Assembly: GCF_001270745.1 (NCBI RefSeq)
Contig: NZ_LFXL01000037.1
Span: 1 to 64,000 of the forward strand
DNA: 64,000 bases
From: Jiangella muralis
Lineage (GTDB): Bacteria; Actinomycetota; Actinomycetes; Jiangellales; Jiangellaceae
Direction: 5' to 3'
Shown here: one piece after another, positions 44,747-52,935 of the stretch
Numbering within the stretch: position 1 is the stretch's first letter
Layout: each line of letters opens with the position of its first letter
Program-made: the position numbers and the translations under genes
The notes under the pieces: generated by a model
Seen by the model: the letters and a program-made list of their open reading frames with translations, nothing else
The model's database searches: none
Told to the model about the DNA's origin: nothing

Positions 44747-45372
44747 GCGGGCCGAAGATCGAGCCGCTGTCCGTGCCCGGCTCGTGGGTCGTCACGCCGC
44801 CGCAGTTCGGCGACGACCGCGGCGTGTTCCTCGAGTCGTTCCGTGGCGACCTGCTGGCGCCGCACGTCGGCCACCGCCCCGACATCGTCCAGACCAACCT
44901 GTCCGTCTCGGCCGCCGGGGTGCTGCGCGGCCTGCACTTCGCCGACGTCCCGCCCAGCCAGGCCAAGTACGTCACGTGCGTCAGCGGCGCCGTCCTCGAC
45001 GTCGTGGTCGACCTCCGGGCCGGGTCGCCGACGTTCGGGGCCTGGGACTCCGTGCTGCTCGACGACGCCGACCGGCGGGCCGTGTACGTGGCGGAGGGGC
45101 TGGGGCACGCGTTCCTGTCGCTGGCCGACGGCTCGGCCGTCATGTACCTGTGCTCGACGCCGTACGCGCCCGGCCGCGAGCACGGCGTCGACCCGCTCGA
45201 CCCCGAGCTGGGCATCGACTGGCCGACGACGGACCGCGCGGGCCGGCCGATCACCCCGATCCTGTCCGAGAAGGACCGCGCCGCGCCGTCGCTGGCCGCG
45301 GCACTGGAGTCCGGGCTGCTGCCGGACTACGCGGCAACAAAGGAGTTCTACGCGGCGCTCGCGGCACAGTAA
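44743..45372 (+). CDS. rfbC: dTDP-4-dehydrorhamnose 3,5-epimerase
   Basis: Third step of dTDP-L-rhamnose synthesis. The 209-residue cupin protein has [32 protein letters not shown] with the catalytic histidine, [18 protein letters not shown], and [13 protein letters not shown]. The tyrosine and aspartate expected in the active site lie in the [18 protein letters not shown] region. GTG 44743 overlaps the rfbA stop. It is followed after 34 bases by the CehA/McbA-like gene. Confidence 0.95.
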   Translation: MSGPKIEPLSVPGSWVVTPPQFGDDRGVFLESFRGDLLAPHVGHRPDIVQTNLSVSAAGVLRGLHFADVPPSQAKYVTCVSGAVLDVVVDLRAGSPTFGAWDSVLLDDADRRAVYVAEGLGHAFLSLADGSAVMYLCSTPYAPGREHGVDPLDPELGIDWPTTDRAGRPITPILSEKDRAAPSLAAALESGLLPDYAATKEFYAALAAQ

Positions 45373-45406
45373 CGTCGGCCGGACACCCCGCCGACGTTGG
45401 AGGACC

Positions 45407-47701
45407 GTGTCCGAGCCCGCTGCCCAGCCCCTGCTCGCCTCCGCGACCCGCGCCGTGCACCAGCTGCGCGACCTCGGCGACCCGCTGCCCGCTGACGTGA
45501 CCGCCCGGCTGGCCGAGCTGACGGCCGGCCCCGCCGCCGAGATCGAGGCGCTGCTCCGTCCGTACGTGCTGGTCGAGGTGGGCGTCGACGAGCACGCCGG
45601 CACGGTCACCCGGCCCGGCGCCGCGCCGCCGCGGCTGGTCCAGCACGGCTGGACCAGCTTCCTGGTGCGGGTCGCGAACCCGCACCGCATCGAGGGCCGG
45701 CTGAACGGCACGACGTCCGGTGTGTACGGCGTCATCGACCACCGCAGCCACTCCGCCCGCATCGCGCTGCCCGACACCGTCGACAGCGTGCCGCGCATCA
45801 AGGACGCCTGGCTGCAGACGCGGCTGGCGACGTCCGGCGAGTTGTCCGGGCTGGAGGCCGAGTACCACGTCATCAGCGCGTACAGCCGCGACGGCGGCCG
45901 CCGCTCCGCCGAGCTGGCGTTCACGCTGGCGGTCGAGGACCGGCCGCCGAGCCTGACCCGCCCGCCGGGGAACCGGGCCGCGATCGAGATGATGATGACC
46001 GCGACGGAGTACGGCGCGACCATCGAGTTCGAGAGCCGGCCGGCGCGGGAGATCCGCCTCGACGTCCGCGAGCCCGACGGCGCCAGCAGCATGGCCGCCG
46101 TCACCGTGCGCGACGCCCACGGCCGGTCGTACCCGTCGACGGCGATGCGGCTGGCGCCGGACATGTTCTTCCACGAGCACGTGTACCGCGCCACCGGCGA
46201 GGTCGTCGTCCTGCCGGACGGCGAGTACGAGATCTCGGTGCGGCGCGGGCCGGAGTACCGCCCGGTCACCCGGGACGTCCGCGTCGAGCCCGGCACGGAC
46301 GCCGTCGAGCTGCGGCTGGACCGCTGGGTCGACCCCGCCGCGCACGGCTACTACTCCGGCGACCCGCACATCCACGCCGGCGGCTGCTCGCACTACAACG
46401 TGCCCAGCGAGGGCGTCACGCCGGAGACGATGATCCGGCACGTCCGCGGCGAGGGCCTGTGGCTGGGCAGCGTCCTGACCTGGGGGCCTTGCTACTACCA
46501 CCAGAAGCAGTTCTTCAGCGGCGAGTCGATCAGCCCGCCGGCGCTGCTGGAGAACGAGGCGATGCAGCAGGCGCAGGGCATGACGTGGTCGCCGCGGCCC
46601 ACCGACCGCGACGACGAGAGCGCGCTGCGCTACGACGTCGAGGTGTCGGGCTTCCCGTCCAGCCATTCCGGGCACGTCATCCTGCTCGGCCTCACCGACC
46701 AGGACTATCCGGGCACGCAGCTGATCGAGGACTGGCCGTCGTGGAACCTGCCGATCATGCGGTGGGGGCGGGCACAGGGCGCGCTGACGGGGTACGCGCA
46801 CTGCGGGCTCGGGCTGGCCGCCGGCACCGACGAGCTGCCGAACCACGTCGTTCCCGGATTCCAGTCGATCGGGTCCAACGAGATCGTCGTCGACGTCCCG
46901 CTCGGCGCCGCCGACTTCCAGGCCGGCGCCGAGCTGGCGCCCGCGGCCGAGCTGAACATCTGGTACCACCTGCTCAACGTCGGCTACAGCACGCTCATGC
47001 TGGGCGAGACCGACTATCCGTGCATCTACGACGACGGCCCGGGCGTCGGGCGCACCTACGTCCGGCTGCCGTCGCCGCCGCGAGGGCCGCGGGCGCTGGA
47101 GGCGTGGCTGGACGGTCTTCGGGACGGCGCCTCGTACTTCGGCGACGGCCGCAGCCACGTCTTCGACTTCGCCGTCGACGGCGACACCGCGCGGGATCAG
47201 CGGGTGGCCGAGCCGGGCCCGGTCCGTGTGACGGCGACCGTCGCGGCCTGGCTGCCGGAGACCCCGCCACTGCCGCCGGAGCCGGGACGCCCCGCGTACA
47301 GCGCGCCGGTCGGCTGGCACCTGGAGCGGGCCCGCATCGGCGGCGGCCGCGAGGTGCTGCTCGAGCTGGTGGTGAACGGTTACGCGGTGGCGTCGCAGCG
47401 GGTGCTCGCCGACGGGGCCGAGCGGGAGGTCGCGTTCGACGTGACGCTGGAGCGCTCGTCGTGGGTGGCGCTGCGCATCCTGCCCAGCGTGCACACCCAG
47501 CCGATCTTCGTCGAGGCCGGCGGCCGCCCGATCCGCGCCTCGAAGCGCAGCGCCCAGTGGCTGCACGACTCCGTCGACGCCCTGTGGACGGCCAAGTCCG
47601 GGTTCATCCGCGCGGGCGAACGGGACGGGGCGCGGGCGGCGTACGACCAGGCGCAGGCCATCTACCAGGGCCGTCGCGACGAATCCGAGGTGGACGGATG
47701 A
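45407..47701 (+). CDS. CehA/McbA-family (PHP-fold) metallohydrolase
   Basis: A 764-residue protein. The central PHP-type metal site begins at about residue 310 with HGYYSGDPHIHAGG; further candidate ligands lie in LTWGPCYYH, GYAHCGLGL and the FQSIGSNEIVVD region. The N-terminal 300 residues are a family-specific beta-rich region. The C-terminal part (about 560-764) is also beta-rich. CehA and McbA are carbaryl hydrolases, but the family is broad and the natural substrate here is unknown. GTG 45407 follows a strong TTGGAGGACC site. It is co-translated with the next gene and lies inside the rhamnose gene set. Confidence 0.85.
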   Translation: MSEPAAQPLLASATRAVHQLRDLGDPLPADVTARLAELTAGPAAEIEALLRPYVLVEVGVDEHAGTVTRPGAAPPRLVQHGWTSFLVRVANPHRIEGRLNGTTSGVYGVIDHRSHSARIALPDTVDSVPRIKDAWLQTRLATSGELSGLEAEYHVISAYSRDGGRRSAELAFTLAVEDRPPSLTRPPGNRAAIEMMMTATEYGATIEFESRPAREIRLDVREPDGASSMAAVTVRDAHGRSYPSTAMRLAPDMFFHEHVYRATGEVVVLPDGEYEISVRRGPEYRPVTRDVRVEPGTDAVELRLDRWVDPAAHGYYSGDPHIHAGGCSHYNVPSEGVTPETMIRHVRGEGLWLGSVLTWGPCYYHQKQFFSGESISPPALLENEAMQQAQGMTWSPRPTDRDDESALRYDVEVSGFPSSHSGHVILLGLTDQDYPGTQLIEDWPSWNLPIMRWGRAQGALTGYAHCGLGLAAGTDELPNHVVPGFQSIGSNEIVVDVPLGAADFQAGAELAPAAELNIWYHLLNVGYSTLMLGETDYPCIYDDGPGVGRTYVRLPSPPRGPRALEAWLDGLRDGASYFGDGRSHVFDFAVDGDTARDQRVAEPGPVRVTATVAAWLPETPPLPPEPGRPAYSAPVGWHLERARIGGGREVLLELVVNGYAVASQRVLADGAEREVAFDVTLERSSWVALRILPSVHTQPIFVEAGGRPIRASKRSAQWLHDSVDALWTAKSGFIRAGERDGARAAYDQAQAIYQGRRDESEVDG

Positions 47702-48075
47702 ACGGCTGCTGCGGCCCGGTCGACACCACGGCGCCGATCGCCGTCACCATCAACCCGGAGGCGCGGGTGAACGTCGCCCGCACCGCGACGCGCCTCGGCG
47801 TGCTGGCGCCGGGCGACTGGCACCCCGTCGACGTCACCATCGTCAACGACGGCTACGTCACCGGCCCGCTGACCATCGAGAGCGCCCCGGTGCCCGGCGT
47901 CGAGCTGGACCTCCCGGTGCACGTGCTCACCGGCGAGCCGCGTCAGGACGGCGGCTTCCGGGTCCGCTTCGACGCGCCCGCCACCGTCGACGTCACGCTG
48001 ACGTTCCGCGCGCTGGCGGCGCTCGGCGGCCTGGCGCAGCACAGCACGATCAGCCTGCTGCTGCGCTCGTCCTAG
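47698..48075 (+). CDS. Uncharacterised 125-residue beta-rich protein paired with the metallohydrolase
   Basis: No family recognised. ATG 47698 overlaps the previous stop (ATGA). The sequence is mostly short beta-strand-like segments (VDVTIVNDGYVTGPLTIES, GFRVRFDAPATVDVTLTFR), like a small immunoglobulin-like or C2-type sandwich. It begins with MNGCCG, a cysteine pair that might bind metal. There is no signal peptide. The tight coupling suggests a subunit or accessory of the metallohydrolase. Confidence 0.75.
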   Translation: MNGCCGPVDTTAPIAVTINPEARVNVARTATRLGVLAPGDWHPVDVTIVNDGYVTGPLTIESAPVPGVELDLPVHVLTGEPRQDGGFRVRFDAPATVDVTLTFRALAALGGLAQHSTISLLLRSS

Positions 48076-48089
48076 CTGGCGCCCCCGTT

Positions 48090-48145
48090 CCATGATCATC
48101 AACCTCTCGCGTCGTGATAGCAGCTCAAAAGGTTGATGATCATGG
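48090..48145. terminator. Perfect 16-base inverted repeat between convergent genes
   Basis: CCATGATCATCAACCT (48090-48105) and AGGTTGATGATCATGG (48130-48145) are perfect inverted copies around a 24-base loop that contains CAGCTCAAA. It lies 15 bases past the stop of the rightward gene and 136 bases from the stop of rfbD. It is notably AT-richer than its surroundings. The position suits a bidirectional terminator, although there is no U-run. The core CCATGATCATC recurs at 33391. Confidence 0.55.
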
Positions 48146-48280
48146 GCGGGTCCTTGCGATCCGTGCTCCCTTCGGCCGATCACCCCTGCGTCACCCGATC
48201 GTCGCTGTCGTCAGATCGGACTTTGCCCCGCTCTAGCGAGGAAAACGCCCACCCGACAACGCCAAAGGGACCGCGCCGGG

Positions 48281-49129
48281 CTAGCCGAGGGGGAGGACGG
48301 CGGGGGCGGCGTCCGCCAGCGCCTCGTCCCACGGGCGCAGCGGCGGCAGCCCGGCCCGGGCCCAGCCGTCGTGGCCGAGGACGGAGTAGGCGGGCCGCGG
48401 CGCTGGGCGCGGGAACCGGTCCGTTGTGGTCGGGCGCACGCGCCCGGGGTCGAGGCCCAACTGCGCGAAGACCGCCCTGGCCAGCCCGAACCACGTCGTC
48501 TCGCCGCCGTTCGTCGCGTGGTAGACGCCGGCCGGCGCGCCGGCGCGGGCCAGCTCGACCAGCCGCGTCGCCACGTCCATCGACCACGTCGGCTGGCCAC
48601 GCTGGTCGTCGACGACGTCGAGGGTGTCGCGATCGGCGGCGAGCCGGGCCATCGTCTTGACGAAGTTGCCGCCGTGCTCGCCGTACAGCCACGCCGTGCG
48701 CACGACGTACCCGGCGCCGGGCAGCGCCGACAGCACCGCCCGCTCACCGGCCAGCTTGCTCCGTCCGTACGCCGACCGGGGCGCGGTGGGCGCGTCCTCG
48801 GGGTACGGCGACGTGGCGGCGCCGTCGAACACGTAGTCGGTGGAGACGTGCACCAGCCGGGCGCCGTGCCGGGCGCAGGCCGCGGCCAGGTGCGCCGGAC
48901 CTGCGCCGTTGACCGCCGTGGCCGCCGCCTCGGCCGTCTCGGCGCCGTCGACGTCGGTCCAGGCCGCGGTGTTGACCACGACGTCGTGACCGCGGACGGC
49001 GTCGTCGGCCGCGCCGGCGTCGGTGATGTCGAGCTGCGCCCGGCCCAGCGCCGTGACCTCGGCGCCGTCCAGCACCGTCGCGACGTCGCGGCCCAGCATG
49101 CCCGCCGCGCCCGTGACCAACCACCGCAC
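48281..49129 (-). CDS. rfbD: dTDP-4-dehydrorhamnose reductase
   Basis: Last step of dTDP-L-rhamnose synthesis, NAD(P)H reduction. The 282-residue protein has WLVTGAAGMLGRDV at the cofactor site, VVNTAAWTDVDGAE, HVSTDYVFDG, and the catalytic SAYGRSKLAGE (Tyr-x3-Lys), then RTAWLYGEHGGNFV. GTG 49129 is supported by GGGAGGT eight bases upstream. It faces the other rhamnose genes from the far side of the metallohydrolase pair and is divergent from the large GT at 49250. Confidence 0.95.
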   Translation of the reverse strand: MRWLVTGAAGMLGRDVATVLDGAEVTALGRAQLDITDAGAADDAVRGHDVVVNTAAWTDVDGAETAEAAATAVNGAGPAHLAAACARHGARLVHVSTDYVFDGAATSPYPEDAPTAPRSAYGRSKLAGERAVLSALPGAGYVVRTAWLYGEHGGNFVKTMARLAADRDTLDVVDDQRGQPTWSMDVATRLVELARAGAPAGVYHATNGGETTWFGLARAVFAQLGLDPGRVRPTTTDRFPRPAPRPAYSVLGHDGWARAGLPPLRPWDEALADAAPAVLPLG

Positions 49130-49249
49130 TTGGGCACCTCCCAGCCTCGTCGAACGTCTAAGATACCGAGCGTCCGAACGCGTCCGATGCACTTGGGTCC
49201 GAATGGCCTGGGGCACCAGGGTCATGATCGTTCCCAAGGAGTTCTGCGC

Positions 49250-52200
49250 ATGAAACTGCCGGTCGGCAGGGTCCGTCGATTGGTCAAGAAGGTACTGCCG
49301 CAGGCGTACCTCGACGACGTCGCGCGGCGCCGCCGCATCGCCTCCGCTATCCGCGCCAGTGGGCTGTTCGACGCCGACTGGTACCGCGAGCAGCTCACCG
49401 AGGCCATTCCGTCCGGGGTCGACCCGATCGACCACTACGTCACGGCCGGCTCGGCCACCGACATCTCGCCGAACCCGTGTTTCGTCAGCGAGTGGTACCG
49501 CGACCACCCCAAGAGCCCGAAGAAGCTCGACGTCGCGCCGTTCGTCCACTACATCAACCGCGGCATCGCCCGCGGGCTGTCGCCGCACCCGCTGTTCGAT
49601 CCCGAGTTCTACACCGAACGGCACCCCGACGCCGCCGCCCACCGCGGCGGCCCGCTCGGCCACTACCTCGAGACCGGGTGGAAGACCGGTGCCCAGCCCA
49701 GCGCCGCCTTCGACGTCGAGGTCTACACCTCGAACTTCGGCGACGTGCAGGGCCCGCCGCTGGCCGACTTCGCCCGCCGCACCCGCCGGCTCATGCGCGA
49801 CACCCACGGCTGGGAGCACCTGCCGCGCACCGCCGACAGCTTCGACCACGAGGCCTCCGAGGCGTTCAAGCGCCGCGTGGTCACCGAGTACGCCGGGCGT
49901 GCCGAGGAGCCGCCGCTCGTCACCGTCGTCATCCCGACGAAGGACCGGCGCGCGGGCGTGCTCACCGCCATCGAGTCCGTCGCCGCGCAGACCTACCGCC
50001 ACTGGCAGCTGATCGTCGTCGACGACGGCAGCACCGACGGCACCGCCGAGGCGATCGAGCCGCTGCTGGCCGACGAGCGCATCGAGCTGGTCCGGCGCGA
50101 CCGCGCCGGCGGCGTCTCCGTGGCCCGCAACGCCGGCCTGGCGCAGGCCCGCGGCGAGTACGTCGCGTACCTCGACAGCGACAACGTGTGGACGCCCGAC
50201 TTCCTCGAGGTCATGGTCGCGTTCGTGCGCACCCGGTCGCTGCGGTTCGGCTACGCCGTCTCCGAGCTGGTCGAGGAGAAGAAGAACGGCCGCGTCGGCT
50301 ACCGGTCGCTGCCGTACAACCGCGCCGCGCTGGTCGAGCGCAACTTCATCGACTGCATCGTCGTCCTGCACGAGCGGTCGCTGCTCGACGAGGTCGGCGC
50401 GTTCGACGAGAACCTGCGCCGCAACGTCGACTGGGACCTGTTCATCCGGATGTCCGCGGTCACCGACTTCGAGCTCGCGCCGTTCGTCGCCACCCGCTAC
50501 GACGCATGGGAGCAGCGCAGCGACCGCATCACCATCAACGAGCTGTTCGGCTACCGCTTCGTCATCCGGGCCAAACACCTGGTCGACTGGGACGCCGTCG
50601 ACGCCGGGCTGGCCGCGCGCCGTCCGGGGTCGGTGTCCGTCGTCATCCACGCCGGCGACGACGCGCAGGCCGTCACCGCCACCGTCGAGCGGCTGCTCGA
50701 CGGCGCCGGCGACGACCTCGAGGTGGTCGTCGTCGACGCGAAGTCGTCCGATGCCGAAGCCATGCGGCTGCAGTTCCTGCCGATCCGGTTCCCGAACGTG
50801 CGGGTGCTGCGGCAGACCCAGCGGCTGTCGACGGAGCTGTCGCGGACCATCGGCGCTGCCGAGTCCACCGGCGAGACCGTCGTCTTCCTCACCCCGTCGA
50901 CCTGGGCCGAGGCGGGCTGGCTGGAGCCGCTGACCGCCGCGCTCGCCGACGGCGCCGCGGCCGCCCAGCCGCTGGTGCTGCTGCGCGACGGCACGGTGTG
51001 GTCGGCCGGCGTCGCGTTCGCCCGCGGCGCGCACCCGCACAACCTCTACCGGCGCTTCCCCGGCGACGCGCCCGAGGTGGTCACGCCGTCGACGCCGGCC
51101 GGGCTGACGCCGGTCGCGCTCGCCGTCCGGGCCGCCGACTTCGCCGCCGTCCGCGGCTTCGACCCGCTGTTCGTCAACGACATCGACAACCCCGACCTCA
51201 GCCTGCGGCTGGCCCGCGAGACCGGCCGTCCGCTGCGCCACGTCCCGTCCAGCATGGTCGCACTGGCCGAAACGCCGGAGCGGCGCACCACGGCGTCGGC
51301 GACGACCACCGCGACCGACAACCAGGAGCTGTTCACCGGCCGCTGGAAGGAGACCGTCGCACAGGACGACGTCGCCGTCTGGGGTGACAGTGGCTACGCC
51401 ATCGTCGGGTACGACGGCGAGGCGCCCACCCACTGGGGGTTCGACCCGATCGTCGTGCACGACCGCCCGGAGCGGCCGCTACGCTGGGCGATCAAGATCG
51501 GCGCACCCGACGTCACCCGGCGCACCAACTGGGGCGACTGGCACTACGCCATCGGCCTCAAGGAGGCGCTGGAGCGGCTCGGCCACGAGGCCGTCATCGA
51601 CGCCAAGCGGGCCTGGTACCGGCCGACCGGCCGCTTCGACGACGTCGCGCTGGTGCTGCGCGGGGTCAGCGTCTACACGGTGAACCCGCAGCAGACCAAC
51701 CTGTCGTGGGTGATCAGCCACCCGGAGCGGGTCACCCGGCGCGAGCTGGCCTCCTACGACGCCGTCTTCGCCGCGTCCACCGGCCTCGCCCGGCGGATGT
51801 CCACCGACCTCGGCGCGCCCGTGCGGCCGCTGCTGCAGGCCACCGACCAGTACCGCTTCCACCCCGTCCCCACCGACCCCCGCCGCCGCCACGACGTCCT
51901 GTTCGTCGGCAACGCGCGCGGCATGCGAGCCTCGGTGGGCACCGCGCTGGAAGCCGGCATCGTCCCGTCCGTCTACGGCGTGCGCTGGCGCGGCCTGCTG
52001 CCCGAGGGCGCCTGGCTGGGCGAGTACATCCCCAACGAAGACCTCCCCGCCGTCTACGCCGGCGCCGGCGCCGTGCTCAACGACCACTGGGACGACATGA
52101 AGGCCGAGGGCCTGATCTCCAACCGGCTGTTCGACCTCGCCGCCTGCGGGGCGCGGGTGGTGACCGACGACGTTCCCGGTCTGCACGACGTCTTCGGCGA

Positions 52201-52402
52201 CGTCGTCCTCACCTACTCGACGCCGCAGGAACTGGCCGCCGCGGTGAACCTGCACCTCGCGGAGACACCTGAGCGGGCGGCCGCGCGGGAGAAGCTGTCC
52301 GAGCTGGTGCGGCGGGAGCACTCCTTCGACGCCCGCGCCGAGGAACTGGTCGAGACGGTGCGCAAGCTGCAGGCCGAGCGGGAGTTGGCCGGGCCGGCCT
52401 GA
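49250..52402 (+). CDS. Large multidomain glycosyltransferase (repeat region, GT2, GT2-like, GT-B)
   Basis: A 1050-residue protein. Residues about 30-175 contain four repeats of the type LFDxxWYxxxxP..HYxxxG, an assembly or membrane-proximal region seen in polysaccharide GTs. A GT-A domain follows (about 220-450; VTVVIPTKDRRAGVL, VVDDGSTDGTAEAI, AYLDSDNVW). A second, degenerate GT-A-like domain spans about 460-700 (SVSVVIHAGDDAQAV). The C-terminal part (about 740-1040) is GT-B-like with NEDLPAVYAGAGAVLNDHW and ISNRLFDLAACGARVVTDD. ATG 49250 has AGGAG eight bases upstream. With the adjacent rhamnose genes it may be a rhamnosyltransferase, by inference. Confidence 0.85.
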   Translation: MKLPVGRVRRLVKKVLPQAYLDDVARRRRIASAIRASGLFDADWYREQLTEAIPSGVDPIDHYVTAGSATDISPNPCFVSEWYRDHPKSPKKLDVAPFVHYINRGIARGLSPHPLFDPEFYTERHPDAAAHRGGPLGHYLETGWKTGAQPSAAFDVEVYTSNFGDVQGPPLADFARRTRRLMRDTHGWEHLPRTADSFDHEASEAFKRRVVTEYAGRAEEPPLVTVVIPTKDRRAGVLTAIESVAAQTYRHWQLIVVDDGSTDGTAEAIEPLLADERIELVRRDRAGGVSVARNAGLAQARGEYVAYLDSDNVWTPDFLEVMVAFVRTRSLRFGYAVSELVEEKKNGRVGYRSLPYNRAALVERNFIDCIVVLHERSLLDEVGAFDENLRRNVDWDLFIRMSAVTDFELAPFVATRYDAWEQRSDRITINELFGYRFVIRAKHLVDWDAVDAGLAARRPGSVSVVIHAGDDAQAVTATVERLLDGAGDDLEVVVVDAKSSDAEAMRLQFLPIRFPNVRVLRQTQRLSTELSRTIGAAESTGETVVFLTPSTWAEAGWLEPLTAALADGAAAAQPLVLLRDGTVWSAGVAFARGAHPHNLYRRFPGDAPEVVTPSTPAGLTPVALAVRAADFAAVRGFDPLFVNDIDNPDLSLRLARETGRPLRHVPSSMVALAETPERRTTASATTTATDNQELFTGRWKETVAQDDVAVWGDSGYAIVGYDGEAPTHWGFDPIVVHDRPERPLRWAIKIGAPDVTRRTNWGDWHYAIGLKEALERLGHEAVIDAKRAWYRPTGRFDDVALVLRGVSVYTVNPQQTNLSWVISHPERVTRRELASYDAVFAASTGLARRMSTDLGAPVRPLLQATDQYRFHPVPTDPRRRHDVLFVGNARGMRASVGTALEAGIVPSVYGVRWRGLLPEGAWLGEYIPNEDLPAVYAGAGAVLNDHWDDMKAEGLISNRLFDLAACGARVVTDDVPGLHDVFGDVVLTYSTPQELAAAVNLHLAETPERAAAREKLSELVRREHSFDARAEELVETVRKLQAERELAGPA

Positions 52403-52429
52403 CAGTTCACCGGGGTCCGCACGTGGGCC

Positions 52430-52468
52430 GTCCCCCTGGCGCCCGTTCTTGGCAGCTATCAGGGGGAC
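52430..52468 (-). repeat. GTCCCCCTG palindromic element, copy D (core deleted, 39 bp)
   Basis: Only the two ends of the element are present: GTCCCCCTGGCGCCCGTTC at the left and GCAGCTATCAGGGGGAC at the right, joined at TTGG. The nested TCAAGCGG core of the full copies is missing. The right end and its flank match copy C in orientation. Confidence 0.8.
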
Positions 52469-52608
52469 GGGGGGAAGTGCGGGCAGAGCCCACGCTGTTC
52501 GCCGTTCGCCTGGCTGCCGTCCCCACCGACCCCTGACCGTGCGCGGCCACCGATGGTTGGCGGATTACTGGCGCCCTGGGCCCACCAAACTGCCAACCAC
52601 GAGCGGCC
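52451..52608. repeat. Duplicated intergenic block, copy 2 (partner 40461-40623)
   Basis: Nearly identical to 40461-40623. Within it GGTTGGC (52555-52561) and GCCAACC (52592-52598) form an inverted repeat around a 30-base loop, conserved in both copies. No coding potential is apparent. Confidence 0.85.
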
Positions 52609-52713
52609 GGCGGCATTTCTCCCTGGCCAGCTCTGTATGGCGGCACGAGGATTCACGTACTCGGACCCCATCGTCGTTCCTGTCGGTGCGCCGTTGGGTG
52701 TCCTCGACTCCCG

Positions 52714-52783
52714 GGGCCGTCTTCGATGGCGAGAGTCGTGTTCCGGGTGCCGTTTGGACGATTCTGGCCATCGAAGACGGCCC
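52714..52783. repeat. Long hairpin: 17-base perfect arms extended to 26 bases
   Basis: GGGCCGTCTTCGATGGC (52714-52730) pairs perfectly with GCCATCGAAGACGGCCC (52767-52783). The pairing continues inward with two mismatches (GAGAGTCGT against ACGATTCTG), giving about 26 pairs and a loop of 18 bases. It is unrelated in sequence to the GTCCCCCTG family. It may be a terminator, a structured RNA or a miniature mobile element. Confidence 0.75.
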
Positions 52784-52850
52784 AGATCGTCGACGTCACA
52801 CGTCTCGTGCACCCGGCGCGGGTGAAGTGAGGCGTGCCCAGACCGCCCCC

Positions 52851-52902
52851 TTCCCCCTGATAGGTGCCCGTTCTTGGCTGAGAGAATGGGCGCCAGGTGG
52901 AC
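52851..52902 (+). repeat. GTCCCCCTG palindromic element, copy E (core deleted, 52 bp)
   Basis: Begins TTCCCCCTGATAGGTGCCCG and ends GGGCGCCAGGTGGAC. The left and right ends of the full element are joined at TTCTTGGC / TGAGAGAA with the central nested palindrome lost. GGTGCCC and GGGCGCC can still pair. The outer ends have diverged (TTCCCCCTG against CAGGTGGAC). Confidence 0.78.
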
Positions 52903-52935
52903 GGCCAACGTGCGCCGCCGGCGAACCTGGCGAAC

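Larger units (their letters stand above)
52403..52935. other. Convergent intergenic region packed with palindromes
   Basis: 533 bases between the ends of two convergent genes. In order: the 39-base palindrome derivative D, about 140 bases duplicated from 40479-40623, a long hairpin at 52714-52783, and the 52-base palindrome derivative E. Open reading frames crossing it in several frames have no ribosome site and are made of repeat sequence. It looks like a hotspot where short palindromic elements accumulate or decay. Confidence 0.65.

Noticed and set aside
52459-52908. Leftward open frame of 149 codons in the repeat-rich gap
   Set aside because: It is made of repeat sequence shared with the 40461-40623 gap, has no ribosome site, and the repeats explain the open frame.
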